NCBI RefSeq assembly: GCF_000283155.1
Contig: NW_004454193.1
Location: 9,469,241 to 9,533,240, forward strand
Direction of reading: 5' to 3'
DNA from: Ceratotherium simum simum
Lineage: Eukaryota; Chordata; Mammalia; Perissodactyla; Rhinocerotidae
DNA: 64,000 nt
The notes below the pieces were generated by a model. That model did no database searches and had not been told where the DNA came from. It worked only from the letters and a program-made list of their open reading frames with translations. The first letter of the stretch is position 1. Each line of letters begins with the position of its first letter. Positions 12,555 through 24,304 of the stretch are shown here, piece by piece. The translations under genes and the position numbers were made by a program.

Positions 12555-12582
<28 letters not shown>
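12555..12582 (+). repeat. (TG)n dinucleotide repeat
   Basis: About fourteen TG units at the tail side of the ERE at 12581-12761; probably expanded near the insertion junction. Confidence 0.95.
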
Positions 12583-12585
<3 letters not shown>

Positions 12586-12761
12586 AAGATTGTCCCTGAG
12601 CTAACATCTATGCCAATCTTCCTCTACTTTGTATATGGGATGCTGCCACAGCATGGCTTGATGAGTGGTGTGTAGGTCCACGCCTGAGATCCAAACCTGC
12701 AAACCCTGGGCCACCAAAGTGGAGCATGTGAACTTAACCACTATGCCACAGGGCCGGCCCC
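12581..12761 (-). mobile_element. ERE SINE, older type
   Basis: Reverse-oriented copy from TGAGGAAGATTGTCCCTGAG to GGGCCGGCCC. It splits an antisense L1 3' end, and its tail side abuts a (TG)n run. Confidence 0.9.
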
Positions 12762-13330
12762 CCATTTATCCATTTTTAAGAGTACAGTTTAGTGGCATTA
12801 AGTACATTCACATTGTTGTGCAACCATTACCACCATCCATCTCCAGAACTTTTGCATCTTCTCAAACTGAAACTCTGCACCCGTTAAATAATAAATCCCC
12901 ATTCTTCCCCTCCCCCTAGCCTTTGGGAATCATGATTTTATTTTCTGTCTCTATGATTTGACTACTCTAAGTATTTCAGCCAACATTTATTGAACATTTA
13001 CTAATTATCCTGTCATGAACTGGGGAATCAAAGATGAAAAAAGACATGGTTCCTAGTCAAAAAATTCTATCAAGGCTGGAAAAAATAGGTAGACTTAAAA
13101 ACGTAGTGTCTCCGCTTTGCCTACAGATCTCAGCCCCAGCTCCTTGCATACCAGCACAGTCCTGCACAGTCCGGACTTGAGACCATCTCTCCAGCTGTTG
13201 TGGGCTTATTGTGTGTGTCAAGTACTGTTTTGGGTCTTAGAATAGAAAGGTGAATAACTCATAGTTTTGGCTTCATTATTTGTACCCTGGATCTTCCTCT
13301 TTCTTAGATTCATTTTATTTATTTATTTAT

Positions 13331-13559
13331 CTTTTGAGGAAGATCAGCCCTGAGCTAACATCCGTGCCAATCCTCCTCTTTTGTTGCTGAGGAAGACTGG
13401 CCCTGGGCTAACATCTGTGCCCATCTTCCTCCACTTTATATGGGATGCCACCACAGCATGGCCTGACAAGCGGTGCATCGGTGTGCGCCCGGGGTCTGAA
13501 CCCAGGCCACCAGCAGCAGAGGGCACGCACTTAACCACTACACCATGGGGCCGGCCCCT
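13331..13559 (-). mobile_element. ERE SINE with doubled tail module
   Basis: Two GAGGAAGA...CTGAGCTAACATC tail modules in a row, then the head ending GGGGCCGGCCCC. The flanks TTCATTTTATTTAT and TTCATTTTAATTAT look like the duplicated target. Confidence 0.9.
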
Positions 13560-14440
13560 CTTGGGTTCATTTTAATTATGCTTTTTGATAAAGTACATCC
13601 TTAGGCAATTATTCGTAGAGAGTCAATGGGTAGCAAAATCTGTGAGTCCTGGACTATCTGAATATACCTGTATTTTGGCCTCACATTTGAGTGCTATTTT
13701 GACCAGGTATAGTATTCTAAATTCAGAATAATTTTCCCTCAGAACTTTGAACATAGTGCTCTATCTTCTAACATCCAGTTCCTGGTGAAAAGTCGGATAT
13801 CAGTCCAATTCTAAAGAGTTCCTTTGTCAGTAACCTATTTGTCCTCTCTGGAAATGTTTAGGGTTTTCTTTTTATCCTCAGGTTTATAAACTGTCAGCTC
13901 ACAATCTGGGTGTTGATAATCTTATCGTTTATCCTGCTTAGAGCTGAGTGATACCTTTTAATCTAAGGGTTCAATTCTTCAGTCAAGGGAAATTTTCTTT
14001 TATTACTTATTTTCTTACTTCTCCATTCTCTCTGATCTCTTTCTAGAATTCCTATTAGTTGGGTGTTGATACTTCTAGATCTAGCCTACATGTCTCAGCT
14101 TTTCTTTCATAGGTTCCATCTTCTATACCTTGACGCAGCACTCTGGAAGAATCTCTCAATTTTTCTTCCAGCTCATTAACACCTGAGTCTATTCTGCTAT
14201 ACAGCCTACCTATTAAATTTTGTGTGTGTGTGGTAATAATATTTTTAATTTCCAAAAACTGAGTGTTTTTTTCCTTAGCAGCTGCTTCTCTCTGGGAATA
14301 TTTATTATAATTATTTTAAAGTCTTCTGATTGCTTCATTAATTCCGTTTCTTTGGGTATTCATTTTTCTGTTTGTTGAGTTGGGTGCTTTTTTTTTTATC
14401 ATTTTTTTCTAACTCTTGGTGATTCTTAGCTATCTGTCCA
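13560..14440 (-). mobile_element. Old L1/HAL1-like ORF1-region fragment, antisense
   Basis: Text such as CTCTGATCTCTTTCTAGAATTCC and ATCTCTCAATTTTTCTTCCAGCTC is typical of the reverse strand of L1 5'/ORF1 regions. Confidence 0.5.
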
Positions 14441-14465
14441 TACTTATAATTAGGAGCCAGGATTG

Positions 14466-14468
<3 letters not shown>

Positions 14469-14504
<36 letters not shown>

Positions 14505-14661
14505 TCTACCTATCTATCTACCTATCTATCTATCTATCTATCTATCTATCTGCCTACCTACCTACCTACCTATCTATCTACCTACCTACCTATCTACTAC
14601 CTACCTACCTACCTATCTTCCAACCTACCTACCTATCTATCTATATCTACCTATCTATCTA

Positions 14662-14692
<31 letters not shown>

Positions 14693-14718
14693 GTCTATCT
14701 ATCCATCCATCCATCTAT
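14469..14718 (+). repeat. Compound microsatellite (CT)n/(CTAT)n/(CTAC)n
   Basis: Sixteen CT units (14469-14500), then about 215 bp of CTAT, CTAC, CTGT and CCAT tetramers. The open frame in it is an artefact of the repeat. Confidence 0.98.
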
Positions 14719-14982
14719 TTTTGCAGCTCAGAAGTAAATCTTGGGGCTCCTAATCACACAGACCATCATGTGGGGAAAGGCGAGGGTGATAGGCAGCAGC
14801 TTGTCTTCTGAGTGAGAGGGGTAGTCAGGGTCGTAACTTCCTTGGAACACTTCGCACCTTCCTTAGTCTCAGTTTCAGAAGTCTTACTTCAGAGAGCTCT
14901 AGTCAAGGCTTTATCCTGGGGACAAATGACATAGCGGCTAAGTGTTCAATATTTGTGGGATAAGAGGGATGGCTGGCCTGGC

Positions 14983-15129
14983 TCTTTTTTCTTTTTCTTC
15001 CTTCCTTCCTTCCTCCCTTTCTTCCTTCCTTTCTCCCTCCCTCCCTCCCTGCCTTTCTTTCTCTCTCTCTTTCTCTCTCTCTCTTTCCCTCTCTCTCCCC
15101 CTCCCTCCATCCCTTCCTTCCTTCCTTCC
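14983..15129 (+). repeat. Polypyrimidine tract (TTCC)n/(CT)n
   Basis: Almost 150 bp of C and T with TTCC, TCCC and CT subrepeats. Tracts of this sort can form triplex DNA. Confidence 0.97.
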
Positions 15130-15830
15130 ATTAAAATGGAAAATATATCTAGAAAATTGCTCAAATTTAACAATCTTTGTAACCAGCACCCAGATCAAGA
15201 AAGAGAACATTACCAACACCTAGGAGTCTTGGGTGCCCTTCTGGTCACTACACCTCCAAGGGTATTGCTATCCTGACTTCTATCATTTTAGATTTCTGTT
15301 ATCTTTATTAAAGTCTTATATCAATGGAATCATACAACACATACTTTTTTGTGTCTGCCTTCTTTCACTTAGCAAGTTAGCGAGATTCATCCACATTGCC
15401 CTTTGTGGTTGTGGTTTGTTCATTCTTGTTGATGTATAACACTCCATCTGATGAATATATATTTATTTATTCATTCTCCTGTTGATCTATATTTGGGCAG
15501 TTTTCAGTTTGAGGCTATGATCAATAGTGCATGTACATATCTTTTGGTGAACAGGTGTATAGATTTCTTTTGAATTGCTAAGTCATGGGGTAGACATATG
15601 TTGGCTTTAGTAGATACTACCAATGGTTTTCCAAAGTGGTTGTACCATGTTCCTCTTCCACCAGTGGTCTGTGAGGGAGTTCCACTTGCTTCACAGCCTT
15701 GCCAACACTTTTCTGTTCTTTTCATTTTAGCCATTCTGGTGGGTGGTATTGCATTTTGGTTTCAATTTGCATTTCCTTGATGACTAATAAAGTTGGGAAT
15801 GTTTTCATAAGCTAATTTTCTCTGATCTTT
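15130..15830 (-). mobile_element. L1 3'-end fragment, antisense
   Basis: Contains AATGGAATCATACAACACA, TCATCCACATTGCC, ACTCCATCTGATGAATATA and CAATTTGCATTTCCTTGATG in L1 antisense order. Confidence 0.75.
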
Positions 15831-16349
15831 TTTTTCTCAGCTTTTTGTTACAAAATTTTCACATATAGAAAAGTTAAAAAAATTGTATAATGAACAGCCA
15901 TATACATAGTACCTAGATTCAAACAACTGTTAATTTTTTGCTATTTGCTTCGTGTGTGTGCACGAAGCATGTGTGTGTATGATTGTTTTGCTGATCCATT
16001 GTATAATAAGTTGCAATCATGACACTTGATCCATAATTACTCTAGCACATATTTCCTAGAAATACATTTTCTATATAACCACAATACCATGATCATATCT
16101 AACAAAATTAACAATAATTTCCTAAAAACGTTAGAAAATTAGTCTGTGTTTAAGTCTCCCCAGTTGTCCCCAAAGTATTTGTAATCTAGTTTTTTGAACG
16201 AGAAGTCAATCAAGGCTGACTCTTTGCATTTGGTTGCTATAGCCCTTTCAACAGACCCACCATCTTTTCCCCTCCCTATGACATTGACTTTTTGAAGAGC
16301 CAAATTCTGTTCTGGTTGTCTATATGAAGAAATTTTAAAATACTCCAAA

Positions 16350-17690
16350 ACATTAATAGCTTAAAACAACTTTTATTATATCTCACAATTTTGTAGATCA
16401 CAAATTCAGGCAGGGCTCAGTCAAGTGATCATTCTGTTTCACATGACATTGACAAAAGTCACTTGGTGGTATTCAGTTGGCAAATGGACCGGTCTGGAGG
16501 GTTCAAGATGGCATCACTCTCATGTCTGGCACTTTGGTTGGAATAGCTGGAAGGCTGGGCACAGCTGGGACTGCCCACCAGAGCATGTCCACGCAGCTTC
16601 TCCAGCACGGGGTCCTCAGAGTAGTCGGTTTGTAAGTGAACAGAAGTGAGCCCATATTATTACACTAAATGGCCCCAGCCCCTCCTCTGTGTGACTACTC
16701 ACCGCTCTGCACCTACTCCAAAAAAATTCACATGCTCTCCTGATTTATGGCCTCTGCTTACACATGTACTCCCCTATAGCATGATAAATTAAAACTTTGT
16801 TCCATGAGTTTCTCTCCAGGAACAGGCTGACCACAGGCGGGAAACACACCTACAGGATATTCATCATCACTGACAGAAGAAAAGAATAATGAAAGACCCT
16901 GCAGTCCATCATGCCTGAAGGCCGACATTTCTAAGCCCCCTCCTTACTGCCCACTTGCCCTATATAACTACCTCAAGATTCTGTAATTCTTGAAGATGGT
17001 TTTTTTGAGACATTAGTCTGCTGTCTTCCAAATTATGCCAGCTAATCAAATTAAAGCTTCCTTTTCCGATCCCTAATTCGTTGTGATTAATTGGCTCAGA
17101 TCATAGTGAGCAGAGTGAGCTCATTGCTCGGTATCAAGTTTTCTTATATAATTGCTGATGGATCCGACTACGAACGTTTTGGTGAATAGGACAGAAGCTG
17201 CCCTACATTTTGTGACCTAGCTTCAGAAGTCACATAGCTTCACTTCTATCATGCTCTACTGTTTGAAGTAGTCACAAAGCCCACCAGATTCAAAGAATTT
17301 GAAGCTATGTTTTAAAAACTGCCATGGTCCGCCCTCTGGCCACAAATTATTTGCCTTTCTCTCACATGCAAAATACACACACCCTTTTCCAAGACTCCTC
17401 CAAAGTCTCATCCCATTATGACATCAGGATCAGACTCTTGGAGATACGCCTTTCTTAATCTTGTGTTCCCTGTGAAACTGCTGTTGGACCACATCCTTAA
17501 GAACATTAGAAGCACTACTCTCTAGCTGAGAGGAGCTATGAGGCATGCCCTTAAGATTCTTAGAGACCTTTTTGTATACCTGAGAGGGTTATGAAGCACC
17601 ATCTTAAGTTTTTCTGGGGTCATAAACATATATCTTAGAGTCATGCACCGGATTCCCTGAGACAATATTTTACCAGCTCTGCCCTTGTAG
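16350..17690 (-). mobile_element. MaLR-type LTR and flanking sequence, antisense, split by another LTR
   Basis: AATAGCTTAAAACAACTTTTATT starts the left part. After the insertion at 16647-17190 it resumes with GCTGCCCTACATTTTGTGACC and GAAGTCACATAGCTTCACTTC, both known MLT1-type antisense text. The last 350 bp are less certain and may be internal MaLR sequence. Confidence 0.55.
16647..17190 (+). mobile_element. LTR-like insertion inside a MaLR LTR
   Basis: ACAGAAG occurs at both edges (16640-16646 and 17191-17197), as if duplicated on insertion. Inside are a TATATAA (about 16960) and ATTAAAG (about 17050), in the order expected of LTR promoter and poly(A) signals. Family not named; ends are not the usual TG/CA on both sides. 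Confidence 0.5.
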
Positions 17691-17702
17691 AATGTTCCAC
17701 AT

Positions 17703-17896
17703 TCTTATTTATTGATTTATTTATTTTGAGGAAGATCTGCCCTGAGCTAACACCTGTCCCAATCTTCCTCTATTTTGTATGTGGGTCACTGCCACAGCAC
17801 TGGCTGACAAGTGGTGTAGGTCCGTGCCCGGGATCCAAACCCAGGCTGCCAAAGCAGAGCATGTGAAACTTAACCACTAGGCCATGGGGCCAGCCA
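17703..17896 (-). mobile_element. ERE SINE, older type
   Basis: Reverse-oriented; a TTCCACAT duplication lies at 17695-17702 and 17897-17904. Confidence 0.92.
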
Positions 17897-18213
17897 TTCC
17901 ACATACTGATTTTGTCCACTTGTTTCCTCCTGGTGTCATTCAACTTTTTCTCAAACCTCCCTCCCTCACTCCCATATTTCCTGTAAAGTTAAGTCTAGAG
18001 GCTTGATTGGATTTACATATTTTGAAGAACACTTCATAGGTGATTCAGCACACATATACTGTACGATATCTACAGGCACATAATACCAGCTTGTCCCACC
18101 ATTAGTGTGTTAGGTTTGATCACTTCTGTAGGGTAGTGACCACCATGTCTCTCCATTGCAAAAGTACGTTTTCTTTTTTGTGATTAGCATGTAATCTGTG
18201 GGGTGATACTATG

Positions 18214-18316
18214 AAAAATATGGAACGCTTCACAAATTCACTTCATTCTTGTGCAGGGGCCATGCTGATCTTTCTGACATGCTCTCACTTTTCTCTGTGC
18301 TATGGAAGCGATCCCT
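18214..18316 (-). pseudogene. U6 snRNA pseudogene
   Basis: The minus strand follows U6 over nearly its whole length: GCATGGCCCCTGC and GTGAAGCGTTCCATATTTTT-like blocks are nearly perfect. The 5' hairpin (normally GTGCTCGCTTCGGCAGCAC) is degraded to GATCGCTTCCATAGCAC. The middle AUACUAAAAUUGG region is largely lost. Several substitutions in the invariant core (AATGAAGTGAATTTGTG for the usual ATGACACGCAAATTCGTG) make it non-functional. U6 copies of this kind arise by L1-driven retrotransposition. Confidence 0.85.
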
Positions 18317-18610
18317 GACCTGGTTCTCACGAATCTCTTACATCTCTTGCCCCAGCACCTCCTCCTGCTCCAGGTATCTGTTGACTGAGCTTAGACCATC
18401 CCTGAACTGCTCGACTTTCCTTAGTAGTAGTTTTTTCCGTTCTGTGTTTAAACTGTTTTTCTTGGCTCCAGTTTTTCTATGAATCTGATCCTATCTGCTT
18501 TCTATCTGACAGGAATTCCTGTGTACTTCTCGTCTTGGGTGGCACTCTTCGTTGTTTTCCTGTGTTTTTATGAGTTTCATGTATACATATGAAATACCCA
18601 CAAAGAGACA
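18317..18610 (-). pseudogene. Degenerate coding-like fragment beside the U6 copy
   Basis: Read on the minus strand, this gives protein-like text with lesions: KSATQDEKYTGIPVR, a stop, KADRIRFIEKLE, then after a frameshift NTERKKLLLRKVEQF and SSVNRYLEQEEVLGQEM, a stop, then EIRENQVRDRF running into the U6 5' end. It is rich in E, K, R and L, like a coiled coil. I do not recognise the parent. It may be a retrocopied mRNA fragment; chance similarity is possible. Confidence 0.35.
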
Positions 18611-18764
18611 GAATGGGTAGTTTCAGGAGATTTGAGGCAGGAAGTGGGAAGGTGAGTGTGTGTGGTTGTGTTCTGTCAGACATCTTGAGCCAATCTTTGA
18701 TCTTGGGAAACTATTATAGGGTAACAATGTGTAAGTGTCAGAGGATGAAGATGGAAACCAGGTT

Positions 18765-19145
18765 ATTATGGACTGGATTGTGTCCCCCCCAAATTCATAT
18801 GTTGAAACCCTAACCCCCAATGTGACTGTATCTGGAAATAGGGCCTTTCAAAATGTAATTAAGGTTAAAAGAGTTCATAAGGGTGGGCCCTAATCCAATA
18901 CAACTGGTGTCCTTGCACAAAGAGAGAGAAACACCAGGGATGTGCATGCACAGAGGGACGGCCATGTGAGGACACAGCAAGAAGGTGGCCATCTGGAAGC
19001 CAAAGAGAGAGACTTCAGGAGAAACCAACCCTGCCAACACCTTAATCCTAGCCTTTCAGCCTCCAGAACTGTGAGAAAATTTCTGTTGTTCAAGGCACCC
19101 GGTCTGTGGCATTTTGTTATGGTGGCCCCAGAAAACTAATACAGA
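18765..19145 (+). mobile_element. MLT1/MST-type MaLR LTR, sense
   Basis: TTATGGACTGGATTGTGTCC, AATTCATATGTTGAAACCC, GGCCATGTGAGGACACAGC, CAGCCTCCAGAACTGTGAG and AACTAATACAG are hallmark MaLR LTR blocks in order. The AATAAA position is lost. Confidence 0.85.
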
Positions 19146-19479
19146 AAACTTGGGAGACACGTATGACTTACCAAGGAGTTCGGAATTTATTCTGTAACTA
19201 ATGGGGAGCCATTTGGGTTGTAAGCAGGGGAGTAACAGGATCAGATCTTTTGGGAGGATCACTACGAGAGAAGCACAAAGGAAATTCGGAGCAAGGAGAG
19301 AGTAGAGGCAGAGAAAACCAGTCAGAAGGCATTTTAAGAGCATGGAGAGAAATGATGAGGGTTTGAACAAAGATAATTGGACAGATAAAAGAATGATTAG
19401 AAGGTAGAATCAGCAGAATTTATTGACCAGTTGGATATGGGGAGGTGAGAGAGGAAGCAATACTGAAGTCTTCCCAGGT

Positions 19480-21180
19480 TCCTGCATTGGGTAGTGGTTG
19501 TAGTGGACATTTATTTGTTTTCTACCCAGCTTCCCACTTCCTAAAAGCATCTAGATGGTTGCTCAAGAATTGACCCCTCATCTTCCCTGTTGTGCAGCTC
19601 ATGCACTTTGGGGAAGCTGACCCCTACCCCAGCTTAAAAGGTAGGTCTTGACTAACTTACACTAATTAGCACATTCCATTGCTCTGGCTATAGTTTTTGG
19701 TTCACGAGTGAGTATGTGATCTAAACCCGCCAACGAGGGTGAATGCCAGAACTCTAGATTGGAATGCTGGGCCTGAATGCTCTCCCGCACTGGACAAGAC
19801 CAAGGAAGCTCGTCGACTTGACTTAATTGGCAAACATCTTGTGATCCCAGGGGAAGGAACCATAGACTGGTGCTGACCGTGTGCAGAGCAAAGCAAAGAT
19901 AGATCCCCAGTTACATCCTTGGGCTGCTGGGTCAACTGACCATGAAGTCCTGAACTCTCCAGCTATGGAGTCTAGAAATCCTCTTGTCACTTAAGCGGTT
20001 TGAATTGGATTTTCCTGTTACTTGCCATATAAAGATACAGGTAATCAGGTGGATGGTGAGCCATTAGCCTGCATATGCAAGGCAAAAGGAGGGGCTAGTT
20101 TGAAATGTTTCATCCCGAACTGTCACAGTGCCACATCTTTACTTGAAGTTGATCCTTGGGTCTGGAATGATGCCTCCTCACCTTTGCGGGCCTGCTGAAA
20201 AAGTCCACCTCACACTCAAAGGGCCCATTCTGATGCCTTGTCCTCTGTAAAGCCTTTGCAAACACCTCTTCCATCCAGGTCAGAATTCACCACTCCTTCT
20301 GAGTTTCCCTCACATTTTGGACTTGGCTTTATCGTATCTCATGTTACTCTTTCCTCCACTGGGCGCCAACCACCTGAACAGTCCAGACAAGTCATCTTCT
20401 TCGAGTCCGTGTCTGCAGCCCCAGGGCATCTAATAGGCATCTGAACATCTTGATGAGTAAATGACAGCTATTCTTTCCCCATATTCTCTCAAACTCATGA
20501 ATTTATTTGTTACTCCTCCCCCTTTGGACTGAGAGAAACTCTGGTTATCAGATGATGGATTTAATTATATTATAAAGTACCAGAAAAAGATGAAAATATA
20601 GAATGAGTGGAAAGGGTCTTTTTATGGATCTGGGAACACAAAAAAAGAAAAGTCGGATTATACATTATCCATTATAATGATGCGATAGCTGCTCCTTTGC
20701 CAAGTTCTGAGGGTGACACACACACATACAAAATCTCTCTGAATATATAAGATGGGTTTACAATTTCTGTTCATACTGCTGAAGACTGTGGGAAGAATCT
20801 AAAATCAGCACTGCCCACACAGAAGGTCGCATCATGCCCATCAATTTATTTTGATCTCATTGAAGGCGTTGGGAGCAGTGCTCAAGAAATAGCTCAACCA
20901 AAAGAACATTTAAATTATGTAAAAATGAACTCCAGTGATTTGAATCCATTAACCTTACATAATAAGATTTCAAACACTGTACTGTCATTTCAAAATACAA
21001 AAAAAAAAATACCTTTAATAATTTGAATCATAGGAGATAAATTCTATCTGAACTTTCGCAGGAAAAAGTTGAATTGAGGAATAATAACTCATTACCTTCA
21101 AGTACAGTTAGGAAATCGAATCGTGGGGAAGGCAAGTGTAGCCAAGCCTGGACCAGTGATGATGGTAATGAATGATGAGA
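19480..21180. other. Intergenic
   Basis: Diverged repeat-like text at about 19640-20010, an L2-like piece at 20220-20455 (CCAGGGCATCTAATAGGCATC), then unique AT-rich DNA. No gene seen. Confidence 0.4.
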
Positions 21181-21284
21181 GTTATGTAACAAATGTTCAT
21201 TGAGCGCTTGCTATGTGCGAGGTTTTGTTTGAGGTGCTGAGAATACAGCAGTGAACAAACACACGTGAACAATGATGATAAGAA

Positions 21285-21475
21285 GGACATCTATTGAGCC
21301 CTACTGTGGGCGAGGCCCTGAGCTAAGTATCCTACGTATATTGACTCGTTCATTCCACTCTCACCACAACTCTTCAGCTGCTATCATATTCTCCCCATTT
21401 TACAGATGCAGAAACTAACTTTCCAAGAGGTAACTCACCCAAGATCGCAAAGCCAATTAAAGTGGTAGATGTTGG
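21285..21475 (-). mobile_element. MIR SINE, antisense
   Basis: CCCCATTTTACAGATGCAGAAACT and AGAGGTAACTCACCCAAG; a related L2/MIR-like piece precedes it from about 21180. Confidence 0.8.
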
Positions 21476-21999
21476 ATTCTACCCAGGCCTTTTGGATTCC
21501 AGAAGTAACACAGAAACAGAGTATAAATGGCTGCTGGAAACATTTCATGGGTAGGGGACTAAGCCATTTTCAATCCTGTTCACTCTTTTTGCTTAAGCAT
21601 TCCATTTTTACAGTTGGTGTAAAGGTAAAATTCAGTATAGTTCTACCAAAACTTCGGCAAATCTAAATTAGCGGAGCATAATCAATGAGCTTTCATCACG
21701 GCATTATTAGTGACTTAAGCTCATGGATCTAGAAAATTATGTGTGACCTAATCTGTACCTTGGAAAACTATTTTTAACCACTTAAATTCAATGTTTTCAA
21801 CATTTCAACTGCTACCTTTTGTGACTGTTGTAATATCTGCACATCACTTGTACTATGTACTCAAAACTGACTCATTGTTTTTACTTAATGTTTTAAAGGA
21901 AAATAATTTCACTACTATAAATAAAGAGCCACCAATTCATTCAACAAATGTTTATGAAGGCCTAACGAGCACTAGGCAGTGAGGATACAGCAGTGAAAA

Positions 22000-22560
22000 A
22001 TACACCAAAAAGAATCCCCACCCTCCTGGAACTAATGTTCTAGGAGGGGTGACAGACAATAAACAAGACAAATAAGTCAAATACATAGTACATTGGAGAG
22101 AGTGGTCAGTGCCGAGGGAAAAAAGAGGAGAGGGATATCATGCGTCAGTGGGAGAGGGTTAAAATTTTAGATAAGGTGGCTAGGGAAGGCCTCATTGAGA
22201 AGGTGACTTTTGAGTAAAGACCTGAAAGGGACGAGCCATGCGGAAATCCAAGAGAGAGGCGATGGGAACAGTTAGTGGGACAGACAGTGAGAAGCCCTCA
22301 GGAACGAGTGTGCCTGGGTGTTGGAGGAACAATGAAGAGGTCATGGGCAGAAGCAAGACTAGACAGCAAGCTACTACAAAAATCCAAGCAAGAGACAATG
22401 GTGGCCTGGACCACAGCGATGAGAGATGGCCAGATTCTGGAACTATGATAAAGGCAGAGCCAACACTTGCTGATGGACCAGTTATAGGGTGTAAGGGCAG
22501 AGGTATCAAGGAAAATTCTAAAACTTTTGGCTAATCAAGTAACTGGAAGGATAGGGTCCA
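22000..22560 (+). repeat. Unnamed old interspersed repeat, fullest copy
   Basis: Signature: GTGGCTAGGGAAGGCCTCATTG, GAGAAGGTGACTTTTGAGTAAAG, ACCTGAAAGG, then GGCCTGGACCACAGCG and AACTGGAAGGATAGGG. Related pieces lie at about 690-960, 11525-11850, 19140-19480, 43960-44410, 46060-46480 and 48790-49530. I know this text as a common mammalian dispersed repeat but cannot name the family. Confidence 0.6.
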
Positions 22561-22569
22561 ATACATTTC

Positions 22570-23545
22570 TTTTTATTCTTTCTTTCTCCCCCGTAGGTCC
22601 ACCTCCTCCCCTCGGATTTGGATTTCTGTCACTTGCGTCACAGCCGCCCCACTCGATGAAGAAATTTAGAAAGCACTGGTCTTCAAAAGAACAGATTTAA
22701 AGCTGCTTGTGGTTTTGCTTATCTGAAGTCTGTGTCTGTGCTGCACAGTTCTATGATTCTGCAATCTTGAAATGATTATGGTGGGAAAATTACTCTATTT
22801 TTCAGGGAGCCAGCAGACACTTTTCAGAATACTGAAATTCTGTACATTGTAAATATATTGAATGTACTCTGAATATCATAAATATAGTGAAATTCTGTTT
22901 AGTGTAATTCTGGTACATAGATTGATTGGCTGGGTACTAAGGGACACATGCTTTTTCAGAGAAAAGCAGCATTTCTGGCTCTTAAAAATTAGGCTATAAA
23001 CAGATCTATACTTGATAAACTACGTGCCACTTTTGTCAAGTGAATTAATGCAATTGTTTAGCCTGATAAGCTCAAACTTTAATTAGACTTTTTCTGGCTT
23101 ATTCATCTATTAGTTCAAGGAGAGGACAGATTAAATAGAGTAAAAATATACAAGCAGTGAATAATAGTTTCATGGCAAGCCAAGACATTAAATAAGAAAA
23201 ACAAGGTAATCTGATTTTATCTTAAACACTGACCTGTTACTTTAGTATTAAAATAACTGTGGTATTTGAGATGAGAGCCAATATTCTGATCTCTGTTAAA
23301 AAATAATGCCTTTCTTTGGCACTGATAAGTCATTAAGCATTCATCTTAATTGTTTCAACATAAAAAACAGCTTACTATGCTTGTCAGTAGATAAACTGCA
23401 TTGCCTTCAATTAGACAAATTAACTTATATTTCTATTGCAAACTATATCCACTACCCTACATTCATTTCATCAGAGAAATTATAAATTTTGGCTATGAAT
23501 TATGCTTACTTTTGTACGGATAGTATAGCAAACTGAACATTTACA
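22570..23545. other. AT-rich unique intergenic DNA
   Basis: No repeat or gene recognised. Several TAAT-type cores (for example TTTAATTAGACTTT and CAATTAGACAAATTAAC) might be homeodomain sites. Confidence 0.35.
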
Positions 23546-23559
23546 ATATGATAAAGGAG

Positions 23560-23801
23560 GGGCTGGCCCGGTGGTGTAGCAGTTAAGTTCATGCACTCCG
23601 CTTCAGGGGCCCGGGATTCACAGGTTTGGATCCCAGGAGCGGACCTACACACTGCTCATCAAGCCATGCTGTGGCAGCGTCCCACATACAAAGTAGAGGA
23701 AGATGGGCATGGATGTTAGCTCAAGGACAATCATCCTCAAGCAAAAAGAGGAAGACTGGCAACAGATGTTAGCTCAAGGACAATCTTCCTCGAAAAAAAA
23801 A
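23560..23801 (+). mobile_element. ERE SINE with doubled tail module
   Basis: GGGCTGGCCCGGTGGTGTAG head and two tail modules. The duplication GATAAAGGAG (23550-23559 and 23802-23811) is perfect. Confidence 0.95.
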
Positions 23802-24304
23802 GATAAAGGAGAAGACTCTCGTGTAACTACAGAGGCCTAAGTAAAGGTTCAAAGTTGGTGTCTCCACTGGGCGGCAGATTGGCCTTTCTAGTGGCTCTTG
23901 GATTCCATAGGCGCCAAACCAAACTCACCTTTTGCTTCAAATTTCCCATATTCCTGTGCTCTGTACATCTGCTAGTGACATCTCCATCCTCCTGGTCAAC
24001 CAGGTTAAAAACTTAAATCATCTCTATTCCTCACTTCCTATGTCTAGTTAGTTGCCAGGTACTGCCCACTGCACAGCTTCCTAACTGGCTTCCCTGCATC
24101 TCATCTCTCTCTTCTCCACCCCACTGCCAGAATTCTCTTCTTAACACTCAGATTTGTTATTAGTTGTTCAAAAACCTTACACTTTTTCTCCCATTTCCTA
24201 TGGAATAGCCTAAACTCCTTAGACTAGCACCCAAGGCTTTCCACAATTTGGCCCCGATTCCCCCACTGCCTCTTGTTTTGATTATACCCACGATTTAATT
24301 TATA

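Larger units (their letters stand above)
12490..12975 (-). mobile_element. L1 3'-end fragment, antisense, split by an ERE
   Basis: ATAAAATTTACCATTTTAAC before the (TG)n/ERE, then GTGGCATTAAGTACATTCAC and CCATCTCCAGAACTTTTGC after it. Confidence 0.85.

Noticed and set aside
14463..14753. Open frame of S, L, Y and T repeats
   Set aside because: It translates the CT/CTAT microsatellite.
14469..15129. Tandem repeats that might suggest a CRISPR-like or satellite array
   Set aside because: They are simple di- and tetranucleotide repeats without unique spacers, in a mammalian genome.
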